In this document: piece by piece, positions 1-6,039 of the stretch
Position numbering within the stretch: position 1 is the first letter of the stretch
Layout: each line of letters begins with the position of its first letter
NCBI GenBank assembly: GCA_016200725.1
Contig: JACQEE010000097.1
Span: forward strand, 1-13,474
Reading direction: 5' to 3'
DNA length: 13,474 nucleotides
Origin: Chloroflexota bacterium
Lineage (GTDB): Bacteria > Chloroflexota > Dehalococcoidia > SHYB01
Made by a program: the position numbers and the translations under genes
Notes under the pieces: generated by a model
What the model was told of the DNA's origin: nothing
Seen by the model: the letters and a program-made list of their open reading frames with translations, nothing else
The model's database searches: none

Positions 1-782
1 GGTGTGCCGTCAGCCTTGGGAACAGCATAGGTGTCGCCGTGCATGATCGTATGTCGAAGCGGTTGCGGCAGAGCGTTCACATAGACCATCTGGCCACGCA
101 AGGGGTGAACGGGGACAGCCGTACCGAGCCAGTTGCCCGCATTGGCGGTCCAAGATCCCATCGCGAGAATGACAGTGGCAGCGCTGAAGGACTCGGTAGC
201 CGTGCGGACGCCCGTGACCTTAGAGCCATTGCGCTGGAGCGCGACAACCTGGGCCTGCTCGCGGATCACTGCTCCGTGCGCGAGCGCGGCGCGGCGAAGC
301 GTCTCCACGTAGCGAGACGGGTGCAGTTGCGGCTCATCGGGCGACCAGGATGCGCCGCGGATCGAAGGCGAGAGGAGCGGCTCGACGTCGCGCGCCTCCT
401 TGGGATCAAGCCACTGCGCGTTCAGGCCGATCTCAGCGGCGCGACCACTCAGCGCTTTCAGTTCGCGCTCATCCTCCTCGGTCACGGCGACACGGAGGAT
501 GCCTGAGCGCAGGTAGTCCACGAAGAAGCCGCCAGCCTCTTCGATCTCCTTGATCCAGGAGTCGTACATGCGGTAGGAACGAATGCCGAGATCGAGCGAG
601 GGATGGCCGACAGGGCTATCCGATAGGGGCGCAACCATGCCCGCAGAGGCGTAGGTAGCGCCGGAGCAGAGGTCGTGTTGCTCGAGGAGCGCGACTTTGA
701 GTTTCTCCTTGGCAAGCGCGTAAGCAATAGCTGTGCCGATCACGCCGCCGCCGACCACGATGACATCGGACGTGTTGGACAT
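1..782 (-). CDS. thiO: Glycine oxidase ThiO (FAD-dependent), 3' end cut by window edge
   Basis: FAD-dependent amine oxidase of the DAO family. ThiO oxidises glycine to the imine (dehydroglycine) used by ThiG to build the thiamine thiazole ring. I translated the reverse strand from the ATG at 782-780; the frame stays open to base 1, giving 260 residues of an expected 360-380, so only the C-terminal third is missing. The N-terminus has the dinucleotide-binding Rossmann motif DVIVVGGGVIG (residues 6-16), followed by the acidic end of strand 2 (LLEQ) and the family segment SGATYASAGMVAP. Further on are the DAO-like stretches PQLHPSRYVETLRRAA and VHPLRGQMV. The start lies 2 bases after the thiS stop, so it is the last visible gene of the thiazole operon. 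The linkage to thiS and thiG separates glycine oxidase from sarcosine oxidase or D-amino-acid oxidase relatives, which share the fold. Confidence in the family is high and in the substrate good, mainly from context. Confidence 0.9.
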   Translation of the reverse strand, partial: MSNTSDVIVVGGGVIGTAIAYALAKEKLKVALLEQHDLCSGATYASAGMVAPLSDSPVGHPSLDLGIRSYRMYDSWIKEIEEAGGFFVDYLRSGILRVAVTEEDERELKALSGRAAEIGLNAQWLDPKEARDVEPLLSPSIRGASWSPDEPQLHPSRYVETLRRAALAHGAVIREQAQVVALQRNGSKVTGVRTATESFSAATVILAMGSWTANAGNWLGTAVPVHPLRGQMVYVNALPQPLRHTIMHGDTYAVPKADGT

Positions 783-784
783 GC

Positions 785-1006
785 CTATCCACCACCAACC
801 ATGTGGACGATATCGAGGACGTCGCTTTGCCGGAGGGTGACGTCCGGCCAGTGATCCTTGTGCACAACCTCGCCGTTGTAGCCGATGGCGATGCGACGGC
901 CTCCGAGCAGGCCACGGCGCCCGAGATAAACCATGAGCAGTGTACCCTCTTCAAGGTGCTCGGGCTTCCCGTTCACGGTAAGAGCAATCATGGCGAGTCG
1001 CGTCAT
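785..1006 (-). CDS. thiS: Sulfur carrier protein ThiS
   Basis: Small ubiquitin-like (beta-grasp) protein of 73 residues. In thiamine synthesis its C-terminal glycine is adenylated by ThiF and converted to a thiocarboxylate that gives sulfur to ThiG. The diagnostic feature is the C-terminus DIVHMVGGG: the flexible di-glycine tail after a hydrophobic strand, with one extra Gly, as in Bacillus ThiS. Two starts are possible. The ATG at 1006 overlaps the upstream stop as ATGA, which favours translational coupling. The second ATG at 991-989 gives 68 residues (MIALTVNGK...) and matches the usual N-terminus of the family better; neither has a strong ribosome binding site. No thiF is visible in the window, so the activating enzyme must be encoded elsewhere or beyond thiO. 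Confidence 0.9.
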   Translation of the reverse strand: MTRLAMIALTVNGKPEHLEEGTLLMVYLGRRGLLGGRRIAIGYNGEVVHKDHWPDVTLRQSDVLDIVHMVGGG

Positions 1007-1659
1007 CGGACGCCTGCCGATTCTCTCTGCGTAAGGGCACGGCGAAGGCGACTGGCAGCCTCGCTCGGATCGCTCGTGGCAAGGATGCTGGAGATGACAG
1101 CCACTCCAGACGCGCCGGACGCTATTACCTGGACGGCATTGCGATCGCCAATGCCGCCGATGCCAAGCACGGGGATGCGGACACTGTCGGCGATACGACG
1201 CATCAGCGCTGGGCCTTCGAGAGATTCACCGGGGTGAGAACGCGTCGCGAACATGGTGCCGGCGATGAGGTAATCGGCGCCATCGCCTTCGGCCTGAAGG
1301 GCGGCATCAAGGCTATGCACCGAGCGCCCGAGGGCGACATGCTCGCCTGCCATGCGTCGCACTTCGGCCACAGGTAAGGACGCTTCCGGAAGATGGATGC
1401 CGGCCCCCGTAGCCATCGCCACGTCGACACGGTCATTGACAAGGACGAGGGCACGACCAGCGACTCGCTGGATAACGCGCTCGGTGAGGAGTAGCAACGG
1501 CTTGCCATCGAGGCCCTTCTCGCGCACCTGCACCATGTTGACGCCGCCATCGACGGCAGCGACAACACGGCTGGCCAAGTCGTCGAGGTCGCGGCAAAGC
1601 CCGCGGTCGGTGACCAGGCAGAGGATGGGATGCGGCAGTGCTAGTTTCGCAGCGACCAT
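1003..1659 (-). CDS. tenI: TenI-like thiazole tautomerase (ThiE superfamily)
   Basis: A 218-residue TIM barrel of the thiamine phosphate synthase superfamily. Shared motifs are QVREK (44-48), NDRVDVA (75-81), GIHL (87-90) and a C-terminal phosphate site with GIGGI and GASGVAVISSI. Automated annotation would probably call it thiE. However, the ThiE magnesium aspartate motif (HxGQxD) reads HLPEAS here, and the pyrophosphate-binding T-x-T-K reads TRSHPG (139-144). The segment GRSVHSLDAALQAE (111-124) closely resembles Bacillus TenI, whose catalytic His lies in the same GRSVHS motif (His115 here). TenI aromatises the ThiG product to the carboxythiazole phosphate. Bacillus keeps tenI with thiO, thiS and thiG, as here, which supports this reading. 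The start ATG lies inside the last codons of thiG (19-base overlap) and has AGGAGA about 10 bases upstream. A real ThiE activity cannot be excluded from sequence alone. Confidence 0.85.
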   Translation of the reverse strand: MVAAKLALPHPILCLVTDRGLCRDLDDLASRVVAAVDGGVNMVQVREKGLDGKPLLLLTERVIQRVAGRALVLVNDRVDVAMATGAGIHLPEASLPVAEVRRMAGEHVALGRSVHSLDAALQAEGDGADYLIAGTMFATRSHPGESLEGPALMRRIADSVRIPVLGIGGIGDRNAVQVIASGASGVAVISSILATSDPSEAASRLRRALTQRESAGVR

Positions 1660-2426
1660 GCGGGGATGTTCTCCTGTGGACTGCTCGCAGAGGCGTAGGC
1701 GCGGACGGGCATGCGCCCTGCCTCGAACGCCTTGCGCCCGGCGCGGACGCCATCGCGGATGGCCTCGGCCATCATCACCGGATCCTGAGCGAGGGCGATC
1801 GCGCTGTTGACAAGAACGGCATCGGCGCCGATCTCCATCGCAAGCGCGGCGTCGGAGGGCGCACCGATGCCAGCATCCACAACGACGGGTACGCGGGCCT
1901 GCTCGATGATGATCTTGACCTGCTCGAAATTGACCAGGCCTTGGCCCGAGCCAATCGGCGAAGCGAGCGGCATAACCGTCGCCGTGCCGACTTCTTCGAG
2001 GCGCTTAGCGAGCACCGGATCGGTGTTGATGTAGGGCAGAACGATGAACCCTTCCTTGACGAGAACCTTGGCCGCTTCGAGCGTGCCGACGGGGTCGGGA
2101 AGCAGGTACTTCGCGTCTGGGATCACTTCCAACTTGATCCAGTCGGAGAGGCCCATGCTGCGCGCGAGGCGCGCTGTATAGAGAGCCTCGTCGACGGTAC
2201 GGCACCCAGCGGTGTTGGGCAGGATGGCGTACTTGCTCCAGTCAATGTGATCGAGAATGGTCTTCTCGCCCTTCGAGAAGTCGATGCGTTTGAGCGCCAC
2301 GGTGACCATGTCGGCGCCGGAGGCCTCGATGGCCTGAACCATCTCGTCGCTCGTGCGGTACTTGCCCGTACCGACGATCAGCCGCGAACTAAAGCGCCTG
2401 CCTGCGATAACCAACTCGTTTCCCAT
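1641..2426 (-). CDS. thiG: Thiazole synthase ThiG
   Basis: A 261-residue TIM-barrel enzyme that condenses 1-deoxy-D-xylulose 5-phosphate, dehydroglycine and ThiS thiocarboxylate into the thiazole phosphate. Typical blocks are SRLIVGTGKY (14-23), LPNTAGC (69-75), DWIKLEVIPD (95-104, with the Schiff-base Lys at 98), TATVMPLASPIGSGQG, VVVDAGIGAPSDAA and ADAVLVNSAIA. The open frame extends upstream to 2588, but that extension lies in the TPP riboswitch. I chose the ATG at 2426 because it gives the normal family N-terminus and follows an AAGGGGG ribosome binding site by 4 bases. It is the first gene of the thiazole operon, controlled by the TPP riboswitch and terminator just upstream. No residue looks damaged. 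Confidence 0.96.
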   Translation of the reverse strand: MGNELVIAGRRFSSRLIVGTGKYRTSDEMVQAIEASGADMVTVALKRIDFSKGEKTILDHIDWSKYAILPNTAGCRTVDEALYTARLARSMGLSDWIKLEVIPDAKYLLPDPVGTLEAAKVLVKEGFIVLPYINTDPVLAKRLEEVGTATVMPLASPIGSGQGLVNFEQVKIIIEQARVPVVVDAGIGAPSDAALAMEIGADAVLVNSAIALAQDPVMMAEAIRDGVRAGRKAFEAGRMPVRAYASASSPQENIPAWSLRN

Positions 2427-2445
2427 GCGACCCCCTTGCGAGCGG

Positions 2446-2476
2446 ACAAAAGAAAACACCGCTCGGGGAGCGGTGT
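2446..2476 (-). terminator. Intrinsic terminator of the TPP riboswitch expression platform
   Basis: On the minus strand a perfect 9-bp stem (2468-2476 pairing with 2456-2464, ACACCGCTC/GAGCGGTGT) with a CCC loop is followed by TTTTCTTTTGT. It lies between the riboswitch aptamer and the thiG ribosome binding site, so it is best read as the regulatory terminator. The hexamer GGGAGC at the 5' end of the leader (about 2569-2574) is complementary to GCTCCC in the 5' arm and loop of this hairpin, so it could act as an antiterminator when TPP is absent. The pairing switch is inference. Confidence 0.85.
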
Positions 2477-2580
2477 CGTTTGTGAGGGCATTCCCTGCGC
2501 CGGCATTACCCGGATCAGGTTCGTGCGGTCGCCCCGATGAATCGGGGCCTCTCAGCCTGGACACCCAAGCTCCCGCTATG
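2477..2580 (-). promoter_or_regulatory. TPP riboswitch (THI element)
   Basis: The reverse strand carries the conserved TPP aptamer sequences in the right order: GGGTGTCC, then CTGAGA, a variable P3 arm, ACCTGATCCGGGTAATGCC, then GGCGCAGGGA. These form the pyrimidine-binding and pyrophosphate-binding arms of the thiamine pyrophosphate sensor. It sits directly upstream of thiG and is followed by an intrinsic terminator, so ligand binding should stop transcription of the thiazole operon. The P3 arm contains the near-palindrome CCCCGATgaATCGGGG (2532-2547), which recurs elsewhere in this window. The outer (P1) boundary is approximate. Confidence 0.96.
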
Positions 2581-2587
2581 TAAGGCA

Positions 2588-2616
2588 ACTATAAGCCTGT
2601 GTCTACAGTGCGTCAA
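2588..2616 (-). promoter_or_regulatory. Sigma70-type promoter of the thiazole operon
   Basis: On the minus strand a TTGACG -35 box (2616-2611) and a TATAGT -10 box (2593-2588) are separated by exactly 17 bases. Each matches five of six consensus positions. The expected transcription start (about 2581) falls at the 5' edge of the TPP riboswitch and the promoter begins 13 bases past the stop of the upstream acetyltransferase gene. This position makes it the best promoter in the window. Confidence 0.8.
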
Positions 2617-2629
2617 ACGCAGCGGTGGC

Positions 2630-3166
2630 TTAGGCAGCCGAGGTACGGAGTGGCTTGGCGAGATCGAGGCGCAGGCCAAAGACGAGGAGGTCGCGCTCGA
2701 CCCCGTCGATTTCGGCGATACGCGGCAGATGGGCCCAGCGCTGGAAGCCCACGCCTTCGAAGAAGCCGACACTGGGAGCATTATGAGCGAAGACGAGCGC
2801 GACGATGGTACGGATGCCGGCAGGTGGCGCGAACTCGATAGCCTTCTCCATGAGGTCCCAGGCGACTCCACGGCGGCGCCAGTCTTTCGCGACGTAGACG
2901 CTCACTTCGACAGTGTGGCTGTAAGCGACCCGCTCGTGGAAGTCCTGGAGGCTAAGCCAGCCGACGACCAGGCCACCAGCCTCGGCCACCCAGATCGGAC
3001 GGCGCTTGGCATCGTGGGCGCGGAACCAGGCACGGCGCTGCTGAACGGTCACCGGCTCGGTATCAGCGGTGGAGATACGCTCGAGCACAGCCGTGTTGTA
3101 GATGGCGACGACAGCCGGGAGATCGGCCTCTATGGCATCGCGGAGGCTGAATGGCGGTGTGGTCAT
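2630..3166 (-). CDS. GNAT N-acetyltransferase, PAT/MddA-like
   Basis: A 178-residue cytosolic acetyltransferase of the GNAT fold, most like the phosphinothricin / methionine-sulfoximine acetyltransferase group. It has the family's early IYN (22-24), a short T-D-T-E-P segment, VAEAGGLVVGWLSL (60-73) and F-H-E-R-V-A-Y-x-x-T-V-E-V-S-V-Y-V (76-92). The acetyl-CoA pyrophosphate loop is RRRGVA (97-102), with Ala where Gly is usual in R-x-x-G-x-G/A. HNAPS and FFEGVGF follow near the C-terminus. Its start is 3 bases after the stop of the ArgA-like acetyltransferase, so the two are probably co-transcribed. Real substrates of such genes are often amino-acid analogues, and the substrate here is not resolvable. 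Confidence 0.85.
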   Translation of the reverse strand: MTTPPFSLRDAIEADLPAVVAIYNTAVLERISTADTEPVTVQQRRAWFRAHDAKRRPIWVAEAGGLVVGWLSLQDFHERVAYSHTVEVSVYVAKDWRRRGVAWDLMEKAIEFAPPAGIRTIVALVFAHNAPSVGFFEGVGFQRWAHLPRIAEIDGVERDLLVFGLRLDLAKPLRTSAA

Positions 3167-3169
3167 GGC

Positions 3170-3637
3170 TCAGAGCGTCACGACGAAGGCAGTCTCGTTG
3201 CACATCTGCTTGATCGGACAGACGGCGCAGTCCTTCATCAGTTTCTCGGAAGGCTTGTCTGTCTTTTGAAAGCCATTGCGTTCGAAGAGCGCAAAGTTCT
3301 GGGCCTGCGTGAGTGAGTAGAGTACACGGTACCCGCGAACCAGCGCTGCGGCTTTGCATTGCCCAATGAGAGCGCTGCCGATGCCTTTTCCCTGGTGGTC
3401 GCCGCTCACGGCGAGAGTCCGCAGTTCCGCGATGCCGTCGTACTCGGCAAGTTGCACGCAGCCGGCGATTACGCCCTCTTCGTCGGCGACGAAGAAGCGG
3501 CCGTCGCGGATGGCTCGCTCGAGCTCAGCCCGAGGAACTTCAAGGAGTTGCCCTGAGCCAGCGCTGGTGAATTCGTAGCCGCGAATCAACGCGCCTATCG
3601 GCTTCAGATCGCGTAGGACTGCTTTGCGCAACTTCAT
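3170..3637 (-). CDS. GNAT acetyltransferase, ArgA-like (short N-acetylglutamate synthase type)
   Basis: A 155-residue GNAT protein. It begins MKLRKAVLRDL, has LRTLAVSGDHQGKGIGSALI with the acetyl-CoA loop QGKGIG (82-87), and the usual N-FALFERNGF near the end. The acetyltransferase half of short N-acetylglutamate synthases has the same layout and ends in a lysine-rich K-x-x-K-D-C-x-x-C-P tail. Here that tail is KLMKDCAVCPIKQMCNE, with Cys137, Cys140 and Cys146. This suggests a role in the first step of arginine synthesis or acetylation of a related amino acid, but no arg gene is nearby. The ATG at 3637 has no clear ribosome binding site. Expression could come from its own weak promoter or from read-through past the hairpin at 3679-3709. 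Confidence 0.8.
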   Translation of the reverse strand: MKLRKAVLRDLKPIGALIRGYEFTSAGSGQLLEVPRAELERAIRDGRFFVADEEGVIAGCVQLAEYDGIAELRTLAVSGDHQGKGIGSALIGQCKAAALVRGYRVLYSLTQAQNFALFERNGFQKTDKPSEKLMKDCAVCPIKQMCNETAFVVTL

Positions 3638-3678
3638 TTGAATGCCACGGCTATGCGAAGAGGATTCCTACAAAAGCG

Positions 3679-3709
3679 GAGGCCCGTCCCGGTGACCGGG
3701 ACGGGCCTC
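3679..3709 (-). terminator. Strong intrinsic terminator after the solute-binding protein gene
   Basis: A nearly uninterrupted inverted repeat (left arm 3679-3693, right arm 3695-3709, up to 15 pairs, GAGGCCCGTCCCGGT with its complement) lies 28 bases past the stop of the minus-strand solute-binding protein gene. On the minus strand it is followed by CCGCTTTTG, a short T-run. The plus-strand side lacks a T-run, so it mainly serves the minus strand. Confidence 0.8.
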
Positions 3710-3737
3710 GTTGCTCTCGCCTGATGTCCGGCCAGCG

Positions 3738-5534
3738 TTACTTATTGATCCAGAGACGCTCCAGTCGGAACTGCGGGCCGGTGGACAGGAAGGGCGGGAC
3801 GTAGCCCTCGATGTTAGCCTGCGTGGCGAAGCCATCGACCTGGTAGACCGCCGGGATGGCAGTCGCGTCGTTGATCAGCTTGCGCATGATCGTCCAGATG
3901 ATGTCGCGGCGCTTTGCCGGGTCGAGGGTCGAATCCTCTTGCGTAGCCAGTGCGTCGATACCAAAGTCGAGTTTGGCGTAGTTGGCAGGTCCGTTCCCTG
4001 TGAAGAAATTCATGAAGTTGTCATCGGGGTCGTCGATGCCCGTGCCGCCGTTGGTCATGGTGATGTTCCAGCCCTTGGCGGCGAGATCCGTCTGCAATGT
4101 ACCGCTGGCCTTCTGCACGTACGTCAATGACTTTGCGCCAGCGTTGACCAAGAGGTTCTCGGCGGCAGTGTGATACGGATCGACGTTGGGGTTCAGGATC
4201 CCCAAGAACTGGATGTTCAGGCTTGCGAGGTCGATGCCGGCCGTCTTCAATAGGTTCAGCGCGTCAGCTTTGTCCGCGGCGTAGTCGCGGAAGCCCGGCA
4301 TCTGGAGCAGCTCGCTCTCAGGGAGGCCCCATTGACCGCCAAGGTTGGAGGGCTTCATGAAATTTGGCGGGAAGCGCGCCGCGTCGCCCTGGCTCCTGGG
4401 AATGGGAGCGAGTGAGCGGCGATCAAGCAATTCGCTGAAGGCTCTGCGTACTTCCAGCTTGTCGAACGGGGCCTTGGTGGTGTTGAACTCGAGGAAGAAC
4501 TGGTCGGCAAGGGAGGTGTACGTCCTGATCCCCTGCTTCTTGAGGTCAGCGATGGCTGCGGTGACGTAGTCGTGGTCGTACTCGCAGCCGCAGTCGAGTT
4601 TGCCCGAGGTCAGGGCTGCCTTCGCCGCGGTGGCGTCACCAATGGTGAAGATGCTCAGGCCATCAGTGTACGGCAGGGCGCGGCCTGCCTCGTCCTTCTG
4701 GTAGTAGCCGGGATTCCTGACGAGGTCGAGTTGGCCGGCGGCCTTATCAAACTTGGAGAACTTGAAGGGGCCGGTGCCGACGACGTTTTCCATGGATGCC
4801 GGCGCAGGCCCCTGAGGGGCGTACATCAGCATCGAAGCGCCGCCGAGGTTTGCTGCGAATGAGGCGCTGGCGCGCTTCAGCGTAATCACGACCGTGGCTG
4901 CATCGGGGGCAGTGATCGTGTTAATGACCGCCACCCTGCGGAGGTTGTGTGTCGTCAACGGATCGGGCGGAGTCATCCCCCGCTGGAAGTTCCAAACGAC
5001 GTCGGCGGCGGTGAAGTCTTTACCATCGGTCCACTTCACACCGGGACGGATCTTGAGCGTATAGGTCAGACCATCCGATGACGCGCTCCATGAGGTGGCG
5101 AGATCAGGCAGCATCACGGTGGGGTCGTCCACCTTCGGATGCATCAGATTGCTGTGCATGTTCTCGGTGATCAACAACGCGAAGCCGCCGAACAGGCTCC
5201 ACGAGTCCCAGTTCTGCCAAGCGACGATGTCACGCGCTCTGAGAACGCCACCGGTCTTGACCTGGGCAGCCTGGGTGGCCGTCGGGGCCGGGGTGGGCGT
5301 CGGAGCAGGCGTGGCGCTTGGCGGCGCGTTGGTCGCCGTCGCCGCGGGCCTGGTCGCCGTTGCCGGCGCGGTCGTGGCGCTCGCTTGAGGCGCAGCCGTC
5401 GCCGATGGCTGCGGCGCCGTCGTGGGCTTGGGTGTTGGCGTGTTCTCTGAACTGCCGCAGGCTGCGATCACCATCACAAAAGCAGCAACAAGCGACACGA
5501 ACAGCGTCATCCGTTTCAACAGTTGTCTTGACAC
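3738..5534 (-). CDS. ABC transporter solute-binding lipoprotein, family 5 (peptide/oligopeptide type)
   Basis: A 598-residue extracytoplasmic binding protein of the SBP_bac_5 (DppA/OppA) family, which captures peptides, nickel complexes or other small solutes for an ABC importer. The N-terminus is a lipoprotein signal: RQLLKRM, a hydrophobic core, then the lipobox VIAAC (lipidated Cys26). About 60 residues of Pro/Thr/Ala-rich linker (TPTPKPTTAPQPSATAAP and similar) follow, then the mature domain starting near KTGGVLRARD. Family blocks include LPDLATSWSASSDGLTYTLK, GVKWTDGKDFTAADVVWNF and NVVGTGPFKFSKFD. The open frame extends to 5672, but I chose the GTG at 5534-5532 because it has a perfect AAGGAGG ribosome binding site 7 bases upstream and puts the signal peptide at the N-terminus. 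No permease or ATPase gene is adjacent, so it is an orphan here and its ligand is unknown. Confidence 0.93.
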   Translation of the reverse strand: MSRQLLKRMTLFVSLVAAFVMVIAACGSSENTPTPKPTTAPQPSATAAPQASATTAPATATRPAATATNAPPSATPAPTPTPAPTATQAAQVKTGGVLRARDIVAWQNWDSWSLFGGFALLITENMHSNLMHPKVDDPTVMLPDLATSWSASSDGLTYTLKIRPGVKWTDGKDFTAADVVWNFQRGMTPPDPLTTHNLRRVAVINTITAPDAATVVITLKRASASFAANLGGASMLMYAPQGPAPASMENVVGTGPFKFSKFDKAAGQLDLVRNPGYYQKDEAGRALPYTDGLSIFTIGDATAAKAALTSGKLDCGCEYDHDYVTAAIADLKKQGIRTYTSLADQFFLEFNTTKAPFDKLEVRRAFSELLDRRSLAPIPRSQGDAARFPPNFMKPSNLGGQWGLPESELLQMPGFRDYAADKADALNLLKTAGIDLASLNIQFLGILNPNVDPYHTAAENLLVNAGAKSLTYVQKASGTLQTDLAAKGWNITMTNGGTGIDDPDDNFMNFFTGNGPANYAKLDFGIDALATQEDSTLDPAKRRDIIWTIMRKLINDATAIPAVYQVDGFATQANIEGYVPPFLSTGPQFRLERLWINK

Positions 5535-5585
5535 TATCGCTCCTCCTTCCGCGTCATACGTTGATGTATCTTCGCGGATTCGGCA

Positions 5586-5614
5586 ACGGTAGCGGTACCT
5601 CCGCTCTGTGTCAA
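5586..5614 (-). promoter_or_regulatory. Candidate promoter of the solute-binding lipoprotein gene
   Basis: On the minus strand a perfect TTGACA -35 box (5614-5609) is followed after 17 bases by TACCGT (5591-5586), a weak -10 box matching three of six consensus positions. The predicted start is about 45 bases upstream of the GTG start. A weak -10 may mean that an activator is needed. The TTGTCGTG repeats further upstream would be candidate binding sites. Confidence 0.5.
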
Positions 5615-5694
5615 TACCATTTCGCCGAAAGAACGGGGTAATGAGAACCTCTGCCGTCAAACCGATGCTCAACTTGGCTCGTTTCGGTCGCGGG

Positions 5695-5836
5695 TTGTCG
5701 TGGTAATTGTCGTGAAATGAACGTGTCTAATGGGCCGGTGTGCGGCCGGTTACGGGTCTGTGTGCCGACGGTGGAGTCGCGGTAAAGGCATGGTCAAACG
5801 AGGCATCGACAGAAGCGAGTCACGGGGTTTGTCGTG
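5695..5836. repeat. Three copies of octamer TTGTCGTG
   Basis: Direct copies at 5695-5702, 5707-5714 and 5829-5836. The first two start 12 bases apart; the first and third share the longer TTGTCGTGGT. They lie between divergent promoters, upstream of the lipoprotein promoter. They may be regulator binding sites, but no regulator gene is present in the window to pair with them. Confidence 0.4.
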
Positions 5837-5977
5837 GTTTTGCGCAACATATAACCCAACGCATGTGTTGCTCGCCGGGTTTTGCGTCGATGGAAGCTAT
5901 CCATGTACGTTTATTATACCGACATAGTCAAGGGGCAAATGACAGAGTGGGACCTTCTGTTACAGCCGTTCCTCTCG

Positions 5978-6006
5978 TTGACACCCCCAATATGCCTCCT
6001 TAGACT
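5978..6006 (+). promoter_or_regulatory. Sigma70-type promoter of the crotonase gene
   Basis: TTGACA (5978-5983) and TAGACT (6001-6006) are separated by exactly 17 bases. The predicted start of transcription is near 6013, about 27 bases before the ATG at 6040, which leaves room for the AAGGAG ribosome binding site. Confidence 0.65.
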
Positions 6007-6039
6007 GGCGGCGCTTCAGTTAGGACAAGAAGGAGCGCC

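Larger units (their letters stand above)
5535..6039. other. Divergent intergenic region between the solute-binding protein and crotonase genes
   Basis: A 505-base region with no convincing gene; the short open frames inside lack ribosome binding sites and recognisable protein character. It holds a promoter for each direction (entered separately) and three copies of the octamer TTGTCGTG (5695-5702, 5707-5714 and 5829-5836), two of them extended to TTGTCGTGGT. A tandem GGCCGGT repeat lies near 5734-5750. The stretch 5845-5930 is AT-richer than its surroundings. Confidence 0.6.

Noticed and set aside
1638..2540. Plus-strand open frame of 300 codons opposite thiG
   Set aside because: Antisense to a fully recognisable thiG and its riboswitch; no protein family character.
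2537..3316. Long plus-strand open frame of 259 codons
   Set aside because: It lies opposite two convincing GNAT genes and part of the riboswitch region, has no recognisable protein motif, and its start is inside the TPP aptamer. It is a GC-rich antisense shadow.
5911..5920. TATAAT-like box on the minus strand as a solute-binding protein promoter
   Set aside because: No acceptable -35 at 16-18 bases (a TTGACT lies only 7 bases away), and it is nearly 400 bases from the start codon; the TTGACA at 5609-5614 is a better candidate.
5730..5927. Short plus-strand open frame of 65 codons in the divergent intergenic region
   Set aside because: No ribosome binding site, no family character and it crosses regulatory-looking repeats.
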